From: a virus | IMG/VR virus record: IMGVR_UViG_3300020463_000013 | Location: 1-64,000 of that record | DNA length: 64,000 bases | Direction: 5' to 3' (one strand) | Shown: piece after piece, positions 1 through 8,567 of the stretch | How the letters are laid out: every line of letters begins with the position of its first letter | Numbering within the stretch: the stretch's first letter is position 1 | Program-made: the position numbers and the translations under genes | The notes under the pieces: generated by a model | The model's database searches: none | What the model saw: only the letters and a program-made list of their open reading frames with translations | What the model was told of the DNA's origin: nothing

Positions 1-42
1 GAGCGTTTTGGCAAGTATATTACTGCCGCACAAAGCGCCTAA
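1..42 (+). CDS. C-terminal end of an upstream gene (partial)
   Basis: Frame 1 is open from the left edge to a TAA at 40-42 and encodes 13 residues (ERFGKYITAAQSA). A rho-independent terminator follows directly, which supports this being a real gene end. The product cannot be told from so little. In T4-like marine phages the VWA/metallopeptidase gene that follows is sometimes next to a MoxR-type AAA ATPase, so that is one candidate, but nothing here shows it. Confidence 0.45.
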   Translation, partial: ERFGKYITAAQSA

Positions 43-55
43 GCCAAAAAGAGTT

Positions 56-82
56 GGGCGATCTCTCCAAAACGCCCTTTTT
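56..82 (+). terminator. Rho-independent terminator
   Basis: A 5-bp GC stem, GGGCG at 56-60 and CGCCC at 73-77, has a 12-nt loop and is followed by TTTTT at 78-82. It lies 13 nt after the stop codon at 42 and just before a sigma70-like promoter, so it probably separates two transcription units. A competing 9-bp pairing exists between 3-11 and 67-75. Confidence 0.6.
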
Positions 83-85
83 CAC

Positions 86-114
86 TTGACTTTTGTCGTA
101 AATAGTAGTATATT
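86..114 (+). promoter_or_regulatory. Sigma70-like promoter for the 145 gene
   Basis: TTGACT at 86-91 and TATATT at 109-114 are separated by exactly 17 bp. Predicted transcription starts near 121, leaving a short leader with an AGAGATAGG ribosome-binding stretch before the ATG at 145. It follows a terminator, as expected for a new unit. Confidence 0.75.
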
Positions 115-144
115 AATAGTATAAACAGAGATAGGTAGCACACT

Positions 145-1452
145 ATGTCCACTAAAGATACACAAACTAAACTAAAGCACTGGCAACCAGACCCAGATAT
201 TACACAAGAACAACTTGAAGAAATGAGAGTTGAAGTTGTAGAACGTATTGTAGTTGCAAGAGTAGGATTACTTTTACGTCATCCTTGGTTTGGAAATATG
301 GCAACACGTTTACGTATTGTTGCCGCTGATGACTGGTTAGGCACTGCGGCTGTAGATGGTCGTAACTTATTCTTCAATACACAATTCTTTAATGCAATGG
401 GCAATAAAGAAATTGAATTTGTTATTGCACACGAAATTTTGCATCTTGTGTTTGATCATTTAGGACGTAGGGATCATAGACATCCTATGTTATATAATAT
501 CTCCGCAGACTACAAAGTCAATAATACATTAGTAAGAGATAGAATTGGTGAGAAACCAAAAATTGTAGATTGTTACCAAGACTTTAAATATGAGTCGTAT
601 ACTTCAGAAGAAATTTATGACGAACTATACGAAACTGCTAAAAAGAATGGTGAAGAATTCCTTAAAGAACTTGGCGAATTACTTGACGAACATCTTGATC
701 CAGAAGGTAACGAAGGCGACAAAGGCGAAGGACAAGACGGTAAAGATAAAAATGGTAACAATGTTAGCAAGGGCAAACCTAAATATTCAAAAGAAGAACT
801 TAACAGAATTAAAGACGAAGTAAAAGAAGGCATGATGCAAGCCGCACAGAGTGCTGGTGCAGGTAATGTGCCTGGAGAAGTTGCACGTTTAATACAACAA
901 CTTACAGAACCAAAGATGAACTGGCGTGAACTTATTCGTCAGCAAATACAATCAACAATTAAAAATGACTATACCTTTAGTCGTCCTTCACGTAAGGGAT
1001 GGCACACAGGTGCAGTATTGCCAGGTATGAACTTTATGGATACTATCGATATTGCAATATCAATAGACATGAGTGGTTCTATCGGAAATAATCAGGCACA
1101 AGACTTTTTAGGTGAAATAAAAGGTATAATGGAAGAGTTCAAAGACTATAAAATTAAACTTTGGACTTTTGATACAAAAGTTTACAATGAAGAAGACTTT
1201 AGTGCAGACGATGGAAAAGACTTATTAGATTATGAAATCTTCGGTGGAGGTGGCACTGACTTTGATGTAAACTGGAAGTACATGAAAGATCAAGATATTG
1301 TACCTAATAAGTTTATTATGTTTACAGATGGTTATCCTTGGGATAGTTGGGGAGATGACAATTACTGCGATACTATTTTTGTGATACATAGTAACATGGA
1401 TAAAAATTTGCAAGCACCATTTGGTGTAACAGCTCACTATGATGCGGCATGA
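145..1452 (+). CDS. VWA-like metallopeptidase-domain protein
   Basis: The 435-aa protein has a zincin-type HEILH motif at about residues 96-100, inside a putative metallopeptidase N-terminal domain. A charged, glycine/lysine-rich linker covers about 165-225. The C-terminal VWA-like domain carries the MIDAS-type DMSGS at about 308-312 and a FTDG segment near 395. This matches the DUF2201-type architecture (putative metallopeptidase plus VWA-like domain) found in many T4-like marine phages, often paired with an AAA ATPase. Its role in infection is not established; cleavage or chaperoning of a protein partner is inferred from the domains. A strong promoter lies upstream, and its stop overlaps the next gene's ATG by 4 nt. 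Confidence 0.8.
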   Translation: MSTKDTQTKLKHWQPDPDITQEQLEEMRVEVVERIVVARVGLLLRHPWFGNMATRLRIVAADDWLGTAAVDGRNLFFNTQFFNAMGNKEIEFVIAHEILHLVFDHLGRRDHRHPMLYNISADYKVNNTLVRDRIGEKPKIVDCYQDFKYESYTSEEIYDELYETAKKNGEEFLKELGELLDEHLDPEGNEGDKGEGQDGKDKNGNNVSKGKPKYSKEELNRIKDEVKEGMMQAAQSAGAGNVPGEVARLIQQLTEPKMNWRELIRQQIQSTIKNDYTFSRPSRKGWHTGAVLPGMNFMDTIDIAISIDMSGSIGNNQAQDFLGEIKGIMEEFKDYKIKLWTFDTKVYNEEDFSADDGKDLLDYEIFGGGGTDFDVNWKYMKDQDIVPNKFIMFTDGYPWDSWGDDNYCDTIFVIHSNMDKNLQAPFGVTAHYDAA

Positions 1453-1727
1453 TTAAAGATAAACCTAATGCATTAAACTTTTTTGATATTAGAAAAATGA
1501 AGGTTCCGCCGCCTCATTTTGAATACATGGTGATGCCACAAAAGTATAATTTAGAATCTAGTCTCGATAAATGGATAACACATCATCTAAGAGGCAGGTA
1601 TTATCTAGGCACAACACTTGCCGTAGGGGAAGTAAACGGCTTAGATACAAGACTAAAAGTGGGGTTTGAAGATGCTAAAGAGTTAAGTTATTTCACTTTG
1701 GCGTGTCCACTTTTAAAGTATCATTAA
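1449..1727 (+). CDS. Conserved-type phage protein, unknown function
   Basis: This 92-aa protein starts in an ATGA overlap with the metallopeptidase gene, so the two are probably translationally coupled. It is basic and aromatic, with a PPPHFEYM segment near residue 20 and a C-terminal KVGFEDAKELSYFTLACP stretch. There is no membrane segment or signal peptide, and I see no catalytic motif. It resembles small conserved proteins of T4-like marine phages, but I cannot name a function. Confidence 0.7.
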   Translation: MIKDKPNALNFFDIRKMKVPPPHFEYMVMPQKYNLESSLDKWITHHLRGRYYLGTTLAVGEVNGLDTRLKVGFEDAKELSYFTLACPLLKYH

Positions 1728-1764
1728 ATAAAGTGCGTATATATATTATATAGGAGAAAATAAA

Positions 1765-2004
1765 ATGGCAGACAAAGCCGAAAAAGAAGTTGTACAAACA
1801 GAACAAGCACCTGCACCAGATCAGCAGGCTCAGAGTGCTGAACTTACTGTAAACGACTTATCAAACATCAAACAAATTATTGATGTTGCAAGTTCACGTG
1901 GAGCATTTAAACCTAATGAAATGATGACTGTTGGCCAGGTGTATAACAAACTTGAAACATTTTTAGCAACAGTGGCCCAACAACAACCGCCACAAGGAGA
2001 ATAA
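1765..2004 (+). CDS. Small acidic phage protein, unknown function
   Basis: This 79-aa protein has a strong AGGAG ribosome-binding site shortly before the ATG. The first 28 residues are charged and Gln/Ala/Pro-rich, likely disordered. The rest (NDLSNIKQIIDVASSRGAF followed by a helical GQVYNKLETFLATV region) looks like a small helical domain. It lies 1 nt before the next gene and probably shares its transcript. No function is recognised. Confidence 0.7.
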   Translation: MADKAEKEVVQTEQAPAPDQQAQSAELTVNDLSNIKQIIDVASSRGAFKPNEMMTVGQVYNKLETFLATVAQQQPPQGE

Positions 2005-2005
2005 A

Positions 2006-2626
2006 ATGGCATTAAAACATATTGGTAGACTACATGATACCAAAAAGAAATGTGCTGTGGTTTATAGGGTAGTCCCAGGTGAACCAAACAGTGCAGTCAT
2101 TGTGATGACAGAGAGTCTTGCCGCAGAAGAACATGATTCACTAATACAGTTAATTGAGTCACCTGCAGGACAAGACGCATACGAGCTAGGAGAAGCTATG
2201 GCAAGAGCTACTTTACCAGACGGTAGAATTATGCTTCCGGCTTTTCATTCAACAGGTAAAATGAATAAAGTTGATGCAAGTAGAGTAGAAATGATTCCTA
2301 ATTCATCTACTTCTGTTAATCTTGCAGAACTAAACAGAAATATTGCAGAGCAACAAGGAGTAAGTGTTGCCGATTTAGCACTTAAAGGACCTGACGGTAA
2401 AACAGTTCCTGATCAGACAGCTCCACAAGTTGATGCAACTGCAATGTATCAAGGTGGCGAAGTAGCTTCCGAAGACGGTGTACTAAGTGACGAACAGTTA
2501 GCAGCATCTTACCGTAGTCAGGCAGATAGGCTTTTTAAAGAAGCTAAAGCCTTACGTGAACAAGCAGAAGATCTTGTTCCTACGAAGCGTAAGAAAGCAA
2601 CTGCTGATGCCACCGAAGAAGGATAA
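2006..2626 (+). CDS. Conserved-type phage protein, unknown function
   Basis: The 206-aa protein starts 1 nt after the preceding stop, with GGAG just upstream of the ATG. Residues 1-95 look like a compact alpha/beta domain (CAVVYRVVPGEPNSAVIVM early on). Residues 95-150 are variable and polar. The last 50 residues are a charged helix, probably coiled coil (YRSQADRLFKEAKALREQ), ending in a basic/acidic tail. This suggests an oligomeric or partner-binding phage protein. No enzyme motif is seen. Confidence 0.7.
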   Translation: MALKHIGRLHDTKKKCAVVYRVVPGEPNSAVIVMTESLAAEEHDSLIQLIESPAGQDAYELGEAMARATLPDGRIMLPAFHSTGKMNKVDASRVEMIPNSSTSVNLAELNRNIAEQQGVSVADLALKGPDGKTVPDQTAPQVDATAMYQGGEVASEDGVLSDEQLAASYRSQADRLFKEAKALREQAEDLVPTKRKKATADATEEG

Positions 2627-2927
2627 ACTTTCTAGGGGTGTACAAAATGCATGGCCGGAAGTATTCAAGGACATTAAAGTTGATGTAATTCCTATAGAGT
2701 ATCTTACAAGTATTAGAGTCATTTTTAAAGACAATAAAGTTTGGGAAATTGACATGATTTCTTCTAGGGATAAATTAGGAGACGAAGCCGTTTTAGAAGA
2801 TGTGCTACAAGAATTATTCGATGAATATGAAAATAGCATTGCAAATATAGACTTTAGACTTGATACAGAACGGTTAAAACATGACATTCAAAAGCGAACT
2901 AGGGTATTTTTGAAGAAAGGCAAATGA
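2607..2927 (+). CDS. Small conserved-type phage protein, unknown function
   Basis: I take the ATG at 2607 (106 aa, MPPKKDKLSRG) rather than the longer reading from 2556, because the longer form would sit 71 nt inside the previous gene. The chosen start still overlaps that gene by 20 nt, typical for this genome. The N-terminus is basic. The middle has IPIEYLTSIRVIFKDNKVWEID, likely a beta sheet, and the C-terminus is helical and charged. No function is recognised. It is the last gene before a late promoter. Confidence 0.65.
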   Translation: MPPKKDKLSRGVQNAWPEVFKDIKVDVIPIEYLTSIRVIFKDNKVWEIDMISSRDKLGDEAVLEDVLQELFDEYENSIANIDFRLDTERLKHDIQKRTRVFLKKGK

Positions 2928-2937
2928 TTACTAAAGG

Positions 2938-2945
2938 CATAAATA
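2938..2945 (+). promoter_or_regulatory. T4-type late promoter motif
   Basis: CATAAATA at 2938-2945 matches 7 of 8 positions of the T4 late consensus TATAAATA. It lies 31 nt upstream of the tail-fibre ATG at 2977, with AGGAG in between. Similar motifs precede other virion genes in this window. Confidence 0.6.
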
Positions 2946-2976
2946 TACATAGCAGAACGAATCCAGGAGTATAGTA

Positions 2977-4137
2977 ATGGCTTTACAGATAAGACGTGGT
3001 ACCGACACAGAAAGACAAGGGATAACACCTAAAGCAGGTGAACCAATCTTTACAACAGATACAAAAAAGTTGTACGTAGGTGACGGCTCAACAGTAGGTG
3101 GTGTTATTGTAGACACAACAGGCAGTCAGTTAACAAACATAATTGAAGATATCACACCACAGCTGGGCGGAAATTTAGATTTAAATAATCAAAGCATTGT
3201 TGGAACAGGTAGCATAGCCATTACTGGACAGATTTCTGCAAGTTCAATTGATTTAAAAGGTTCTATATTTGCTGATGATTCAACCCTGCTAGTTGACGGA
3301 ATCACAGGACGTATAGTAGGTCCTGTACATGCAAATGTTACAGGTAATGTTACTGGAAATGTTACAGGTAATTTACAAGGTAACGTAGAAGGCGGTAGTA
3401 TTAAAGCCTCAAACGGTAACGTAATATTAGATCCAGGTAATGGTACAAGTACTCCAGCTACATTTTCAGGTAATGCTACTGGTAATCACGGAGGTACATT
3501 TTCTGGAAGTATTCTAGCAGATGGTGCTCTAAACGGAGACCTAATAGGTTCTGTATTTGGTGATGATAGTACTCCTATTATTGACGGAGTTAGCAACAAA
3601 ATTTTAGCGTCAACTTATAAGGCTGATGCTGCCTTTGAAAAAGAAACAGGCGAAAGAGCAAAAATTGACATTATTGCTAAACAATTATCTAATTTAAATG
3701 GTACATATGGAAACATAGATTTTACTGGTGTTGACACAGGCGGAAATACTAGAAGAGGAGGTAGATTCTTTGGCAGTGGACAAGGCTTCTTCTTTATGAG
3801 TGATAACTCAGGTGCAGGCGTCCTTGATGCCCATCCTGAAAACAGAACTATTTCTTTAAGTGATTCTGGAATAGCATACGGACTATACGCTGCCACAGCA
3901 AAATTAGATATACGCGGAGACGCAATTATTACCGGTGGACTTACTGCTGATGTTACAGGTTCATTATATTCAGATTCAAGCACACTTCTAATAGATGGCA
4001 CAACCGGAAAAATAATGGTTGCGGCTGTTGACTTAGTAGGACAAGTAGGTAACACTCCAGGCACTCCGGGTGCCATAGACAGTTGGCTAGAAGTAAAAGT
4101 AAACGGTCTTACAAAATATATAGCACTTTACGACTAA
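2977..4137 (+). CDS. Tail fibre or adhesin-like virion protein
   Basis: The 386-aa protein begins MALQIRRGTDTERQGITPKAGEPIFTTDT in two adjoining pieces, an N-terminal signature shared by many phage fibre and tropism proteins (major tropism determinant or hyaluronidase-like N-terminal repeats). The middle holds GNVTG repeats (about 123-135), and three related cassettes of the type (S/D)DSTxLxDGxTGKI occur near 100, 195 and 330. These are typical of trimeric beta-rich fibres. It has its own late promoter upstream and a hairpin terminator overlapping its stop. It marks the left border of the enzyme island. No reverse transcriptase or template repeat suggesting a diversity-generating element is seen. 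Confidence 0.75.
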   Translation: MALQIRRGTDTERQGITPKAGEPIFTTDTKKLYVGDGSTVGGVIVDTTGSQLTNIIEDITPQLGGNLDLNNQSIVGTGSIAITGQISASSIDLKGSIFADDSTLLVDGITGRIVGPVHANVTGNVTGNVTGNLQGNVEGGSIKASNGNVILDPGNGTSTPATFSGNATGNHGGTFSGSILADGALNGDLIGSVFGDDSTPIIDGVSNKILASTYKADAAFEKETGERAKIDIIAKQLSNLNGTYGNIDFTGVDTGGNTRRGGRFFGSGQGFFFMSDNSGAGVLDAHPENRTISLSDSGIAYGLYAATAKLDIRGDAIITGGLTADVTGSLYSDSSTLLIDGTTGKIMVAAVDLVGQVGNTPGTPGAIDSWLEVKVNGLTKYIALYD

Positions 4138-4167
4138 TATCATAATAAAATATATTAGACGCTTTTT
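4131..4167 (+). terminator. Hairpin terminator overlapping the fibre stop codon
   Basis: CGACTAATAT at 4131-4140 pairs with ATATTAGACG at 4152-4161, with one mismatch. It is followed by CTTTTT at 4162-4167. The TAA stop of the fibre gene (4135-4137) is inside the left arm. This closes the virion unit just before the first island gene. Confidence 0.55.
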
Positions 4168-4181
4168 CCATTAAATACAAT

Positions 4182-6104
4182 ATGATCAACGTCCAGTTAA
4201 TTAGTATATCCAGTACTTGGATGAATACTTTACCTATGACTCTTTCTTTAATGGAAGAATATAGCAAAACTGATCCTAAATTATGTGACGTAAATTTTCT
4301 ACCATATATTTTCCATACGCATCAAAAAAGTGTACTCGATTTTATGCCTTCTGAGAATATAGATGTAGCAGGAGCAACACTTTATATTTGGAATGCTAGT
4401 AGAAGTCTAAAACTCCTTAGGGAAATAAAAGCAAATAATCCTAATTGCACTACTATTGTAGGCGGTGGCAATGCACCTTACTATGATAAAGAAGCAGAAC
4501 AATTTTTAAGAGAACATCCTTATATAGATTTTATAATTCATAAAGAAGGAGAAGATCCATTAAGACAAATTTTACTCTATAAAAAGAACTTGATAGAAAA
4601 AACAGAAATTGATAGCGTATCATACTTAGAAAAAAATCATTATAAAAGACACAAGTTAGCAATATTCCAAAGTTTAGATACACCTTCTCCTTTCAAAAAT
4701 AAAAATTTTTTACGCTGTATGGATCAAGTAGATGAACTAGGATTACTTAGAGGTACAGTTTGGGAAACAAACAGAGGTTGTCCTTATAGTTGTAGTTTTT
4801 GCGACTGGGGAGGATTAGTATCACAAAAAATAAGACAGGTTCCAGATCAAAGACTTTTTGAGGAAATGGAATTTCTTGTACAAAATATGGATGAAATATT
4901 TTTTGGAGATGCTAACTTTGGTATTTTTCCTAGAGATGTAGAAATAACAAAAAAAATTGTTAATTACTATGAAACTTTAGATAATCCGCGTTTAAAAGTT
5001 ATGCATACAGGTAATGCAAAAAACACAACTGACAGAGTATATGAAATAGGAAAGTTACTAAACAAATATAACCTACAAAGATCGGGAGTAAGTTTAAGTT
5101 TACAAACATACACAGACGAAGCATTAGCCAATGTAAAAAGGACTAATATACAAAAAGAAAAATATCAAGAGCTAACATCAAAATTTATAGGTGACGGAGT
5201 TCCTGTTTACACCGATATGATTATTAATTTACCAGGCGAAACATTTAGTTCATTTTTAGATAGTTTAGAAATAGTGTTACAAGGCGATGTTACTGACATT
5301 AGAACTTTCTTATTAGAGATGTATCCTAACAGTGCAATATCACAAGAAGTAGAAAAATTTAAAATAAAAACTAGAAAAAATTTAATACTAAGAGGCGTAA
5401 CTGAAGATGAAAATGAATATACAGAACAAGTATATGAAACATATTCTATGAAATATGAAGATGCTGAACGATTAAGAAGATTAACTATTTTTATTGATAT
5501 TTTACATCAAGGAAAATATTTGTACTACATAGCAAAATACCTTAAAAATATGCATCAAATACGTTTTGTAGATTTTTATCTAGATCTATTTAAAAAGACA
5601 GAAGGCTTTATAAGTGATATTGCAAACAACGATAGAATTTTAGATAGATACAATAACGGTGTAGATATAGAAGCAACTGGAAAAACACCTTTTGATATTA
5701 AATGGGGTAATACTTTTAGAAAACAACAATTTATTTGGACTGTAATTTCAGAAAATAAGAAAACATTTTACGAAGAGATACAACAATATTCAAAAAAATA
5801 TAATGATGTTGCATTAGAAGATCTTATCTTATACCAAAACGATTTAATGATAAGTGCTGATTTTGATCCAGATACAGGAAAGATTAAAAATTACAAATAT
5901 AATTGGTATGATTATTTTAACAATAATAAAATCTTAAAACAAGAACAAAATAAATTATTCTTCTATGATACACATATAGGTACATTGTCAGAACAAATAC
6001 CTTTGAAAGATCCTAGTATCTTTATGAAATATGCGGCAGGGGGACGAAGTTATTTTACCCAAAGGCAGGGTAGTTACATTCATCAATCAATCAAACAACT
6101 TTGA
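4182..6104 (+). CDS. B12-binding-type radical SAM protein
   Basis: The 640-aa protein has a probable cobalamin-binding-like Rossmann N-terminal domain (about 1-150, with TIVGGGNAPY near 91-100). The radical SAM core follows, with C200, C204 and C207 in CPYSCSFCDWGG, the [4Fe-4S] ligands. A long C-terminal region from about 430 has no recognised motif. The family does difficult methylations, ring contractions or cyclisations; the substrate is unknown. A DxHxxG cobalamin signature is not obvious, so B12 binding is uncertain. A paralogue with a very similar cluster motif is at 10157-11740. No clear Shine-Dalgarno is seen, and its 3' end overlaps the convergent gene by 18 nt. Confidence 0.8.
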   Translation: MINVQLISISSTWMNTLPMTLSLMEEYSKTDPKLCDVNFLPYIFHTHQKSVLDFMPSENIDVAGATLYIWNASRSLKLLREIKANNPNCTTIVGGGNAPYYDKEAEQFLREHPYIDFIIHKEGEDPLRQILLYKKNLIEKTEIDSVSYLEKNHYKRHKLAIFQSLDTPSPFKNKNFLRCMDQVDELGLLRGTVWETNRGCPYSCSFCDWGGLVSQKIRQVPDQRLFEEMEFLVQNMDEIFFGDANFGIFPRDVEITKKIVNYYETLDNPRLKVMHTGNAKNTTDRVYEIGKLLNKYNLQRSGVSLSLQTYTDEALANVKRTNIQKEKYQELTSKFIGDGVPVYTDMIINLPGETFSSFLDSLEIVLQGDVTDIRTFLLEMYPNSAISQEVEKFKIKTRKNLILRGVTEDENEYTEQVYETYSMKYEDAERLRRLTIFIDILHQGKYLYYIAKYLKNMHQIRFVDFYLDLFKKTEGFISDIANNDRILDRYNNGVDIEATGKTPFDIKWGNTFRKQQFIWTVISENKKTFYEEIQQYSKKYNDVALEDLILYQNDLMISADFDPDTGKIKNYKYNWYDYFNNNKILKQEQNKLFFYDTHIGTLSEQIPLKDPSIFMKYAAGGRSYFTQRQGSYIHQSIKQL

Positions 6105-6677
6105 GATATCGTTCCAAGTAAGGTCGTGCCTAAACAACCAACGCATAATGACCCTTGGCACAGTTTTAAATCTTATTCCGTGCCAGGCATCAGTTCTAAG
6201 TATAATTGGTTTTTCATTTACCATAGACACTTCACAAACTTTTTCCAGTAGCTCCTCGTTTTCACACCATGTGCCAGTCTTGACGTTAAATTCTTTTTGA
6301 TTAGGATGATCAGCATACCATTCAACTATGCTATTATCTGCATTATATAATGGAAATACAAGCGATCCGGCATATCGTGTATCATTTCCATCTTTGTGTT
6401 TACCTACTACATATTCTCCATCAATTTTTGTAAAAAATTTGTTTCCAGCAAGTGTAAGTTTATCTTCGCTATAATGTATTATTGTAAATATGTCATGCAT
6501 TACGCCTGTATCTCTAAGCTCAATAAGTTTTTTACATTCTATAGGAATATCTTCTGAATAAATTTTTGCTTTGAAGTTATCCTCCCCTGAAAAATGATAC
6601 TGAGTAATTCTAGCGGCGGCTTCTATTTCTTTTTTATCTATGTTTAGATTGGGTATTTTAAAATATGTGTTCAGCAT
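6087..6677 (-). CDS. 2OG-Fe(II) oxygenase-like protein
   Basis: In this 196-aa protein, H94-x-D96 (GKHKDG), H166 (DAWHGIRF) and R175 (PRVIMRW) form the HxD...H...R pattern of 2-oxoglutarate/iron dioxygenases. The spacing (about 70 residues between HxD and the distal His) fits the double-stranded beta-helix fold. The likely role is hydroxylation of a small molecule, sugar or protein, with substrate unknown. It is the last gene of a leftward group; its start overlaps the GNAT-like gene and its stop overlaps the convergent radical SAM gene by 18 nt. Confidence 0.6.
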   Translation of the reverse strand: MLNTYFKIPNLNIDKKEIEAAARITQYHFSGEDNFKAKIYSEDIPIECKKLIELRDTGVMHDIFTIIHYSEDKLTLAGNKFFTKIDGEYVVGKHKDGNDTRYAGSLVFPLYNADNSIVEWYADHPNQKEFNVKTGTWCENEELLEKVCEVSMVNEKPIILRTDAWHGIRFKTVPRVIMRWLFRHDLTWNDISKLFD

Positions 6678-7179
6678 ACCATTGATAATCCTTTTCTTGA
6701 GCGTCTCTAAATGTTTTCATTCTTTCCAGCTGAGGAACAAAATTAGTAATACCTGTACGCTTGTTTATTTTTTTTGACAAAAATTTTATAAGACTGTAAT
6801 CTCTATCTGGTTCAAGAGTAAAAATAGCTCTTTCAAAACCCTTGTCTTGTAACCATTCTATTTGATGTTTAGCCATAGATGCTACAGGAGTATGACGCCA
6901 TAATGCTCCATCGTGTGATCTGGTTTTTGGATCAAACCAAGTACGTGTAAGTATACGCACAGTTCCAGGTTGAAAAAAATGATCCTGTATACAACTAAAA
7001 GCAATAATATCTTTATCCGAGTCGTCAAATACTAGAGTCCAATAATGATATTTTTTATAATTTGACTTTAATGATTCTAGCCAATGATTACTTCTACCCT
7101 GATAAGTATCATACAGATAATTTAAATAATCTTGAAATTGTGTTTCATATCCGCTTAACGGTTTTACATTATAATTCAT
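6658..7179 (-). CDS. GNAT-like acyltransferase (tentative)
   Basis: The 173-aa protein matches GNAT N-acyltransferases in length and in predicted secondary structure: strands at YWTLVFDD and IIAFSCIQ, then a strand-rich RILTRTWFDP segment, then a long helix (ASMAKHQIEWLQDKGF) and a strand (RAIFTLEP). The classic acetyl-CoA loop Q/RxxGxG/A is not clear, so the call is tentative. It overlaps its neighbours on both sides by 11-20 nt, in an oxygenase-rich leftward operon. An N-acyl group on an amino product would fit the aminotransferase elsewhere in the island, but this is only inference. Confidence 0.4.
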   Translation of the reverse strand: MNYNVKPLSGYETQFQDYLNYLYDTYQGRSNHWLESLKSNYKKYHYWTLVFDDSDKDIIAFSCIQDHFFQPGTVRILTRTWFDPKTRSHDGALWRHTPVASMAKHQIEWLQDKGFERAIFTLEPDRDYSLIKFLSKKINKRTGITNFVPQLERMKTFRDAQEKDYQWYAEHIF

Positions 7180-7867
7180 ATTTAAAATTCAGCCTTAATA
7201 GTTCACGGTGACCTTTAAACGCTGGTCGACGATGTAACATTCTACGATTATCGTATAGTAATATATCACCCTTTTTCCAAAAATGCTTTTTAAAAAAAAC
7301 TTTACCTCGATCAAGTAGATCTTCTTGATGAATTGGTTTAGTGGATGATATCATTGAACCGGGACTAAAATACAATGTAGTTTGTTTAGTCACAGGATGT
7401 TGCAAACATAAATCTCTTTCTATCACAGAATCTTTATTGTATGCTGTATATTTCTTTGGTACACCATAAGTTATTTTTATTTCTTTAAAATACTTTTTTT
7501 CAGCATCTGTTAATGAGTCATATAATTTATTACAATCTAAAAACTCTGTATAAGTATCATAATCACTTTCTTTAAAGGCTAACAATGTACCGTGATAATC
7601 TCCGGGTGTGTAAGTAAGGTCTCGATGCCAAGGCAAATATGTGTTTCCTAAAATTGCTTCTTCACTAATTTTTTGTACGTAATCTTCATCTTTGATATGA
7701 GTGTTTGATGTTATTTTTAACAACTCTCCAAAATAACTTGCTATCTTTTTTAAGGTATCGTGCGAAAAGGTATCCAAATTAATATTCACTATACCATTAT
7801 TAAAAAATTCAGTCTTTAGGATATCTATATTTTCTAAATTGTTAATTACTTGCATGTTTAAACTCAT
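7169..7867 (-). CDS. TauD/TfdA-type 2OG-Fe(II) dioxygenase, copy 1
   Basis: The 232-aa protein has H81-R-D83 (LPWHRD), and near the C-terminus DNRRMLHRRPAFKGHREL, with distal iron ligand H212 and 2OG-binding Arg at R221 or R225. These are the hallmarks of the TauD/TfdA clade, which hydroxylates small molecules. The next gene (7842-8567) is a clear paralogue with the same YHGTLLAF and DNRRMLHRR motifs, so this is a tandem duplication. The start could instead be the Met at 7855. Substrate unknown. Confidence 0.85.
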   Translation of the reverse strand: MSLNMQVINNLENIDILKTEFFNNGIVNINLDTFSHDTLKKIASYFGELLKITSNTHIKDEDYVQKISEEAILGNTYLPWHRDLTYTPGDYHGTLLAFKESDYDTYTEFLDCNKLYDSLTDAEKKYFKEIKITYGVPKKYTAYNKDSVIERDLCLQHPVTKQTTLYFSPGSMISSTKPIHQEDLLDRGKVFFKKHFWKKGDILLYDNRRMLHRRPAFKGHRELLRLNFKYEL

Positions 7868-8567
7868 ATTGAAAATTTACCCTTAAAAGTTTTCGATGCC
7901 CTTCAAATGCGTCACGCCTATGTAACATCCTTCTGTTATCCCAAAGTATCATACTACCTGGCTCCCAATGATGTTTGAAAGCTAAAGTTTCACAATGCTT
8001 AATAAATTTTTCTTTGTCAATAGGTTTGTTTGTTTCCATAAGTGTTTCAGGACTAAAATACAATGATGTTTGATTAGTTATAGGATGTGTCATTGCCATT
8101 GGCCTAGTCATTACATGTTTTTGTATAACCTTGACTTGTGTTTCTGAAATAAGTCCATCATACTTACCAGGAATACCAAAAGTACAATCGACATCGCTAA
8201 TGTATTGTTTATCTTCTTGATCTAACAATTCATAGGCTTTGTTACAATCTACAAATTCAGTGTGTGTCGGAGTATCAGACTCAACAAATGCTAACAATGT
8301 TCCATGATAATCGCCTATACTGTAACTAAAGTCGTTGTGCCAAGGCACAACAGTATTGCCAAACAGGGCGTCTTCTTGTAATAACTGCACATGTCTGTCT
8401 CCTGGTATGTGATGCTTTCCTGTTATTAATAATTTTCCAAAATAAGATGCAATTTCCTTTAGTGTAGTTGGCTCAATGTTATCAGGGTCTGTTTTAACAT
8501 GCACATATCCACTTTTAAAGTATTCTTTTACTATACTATCTTTATCTTTTATATCATTAATAACCAT
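7842..8567 (-). CDS. TauD/TfdA-type 2OG-Fe(II) dioxygenase, copy 2
   Basis: I place the start at the ATG at 8567 (241 aa, MVINDIKDKD), because AAGGAG sits 7 nt upstream. The longer reading from 8603 would lie 47 nt inside the radical SAM gene. H77-N-D79 (VPWHND) and the C-terminal DNRRMLHRRDAFEGHRKLLR carry the iron and 2OG ligands. It is a close paralogue of the next gene, sharing the SYFGxLL, GDYHGTLLAF, DCNK and LYFSP segments. The two have diverged in the loop regions, suggesting different substrates or regiochemistry. Confidence 0.85.
   Translation of the reverse strand: MVINDIKDKDSIVKEYFKSGYVHVKTDPDNIEPTTLKEIASYFGKLLITGKHHIPGDRHVQLLQEDALFGNTVVPWHNDFSYSIGDYHGTLLAFVESDTPTHTEFVDCNKAYELLDQEDKQYISDVDCTFGIPGKYDGLISETQVKVIQKHVMTRPMAMTHPITNQTSLYFSPETLMETNKPIDKEKFIKHCETLAFKHHWEPGSMILWDNRRMLHRRDAFEGHRKLLRVNFQYEFKHASN

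Noticed and set aside
2977-4137. Diversity-generating retroelement, because the fibre N-terminus resembles a tropism determinant
   Set aside because: No reverse transcriptase ORF, no template/variable repeat pair and no Avd-like gene seen in the window.
6056-6072. TACCC/GGGTA inverted repeat as a terminator
   Set aside because: Short stem and no T-run on either strand; it is inside the coding end of the 640-aa gene.
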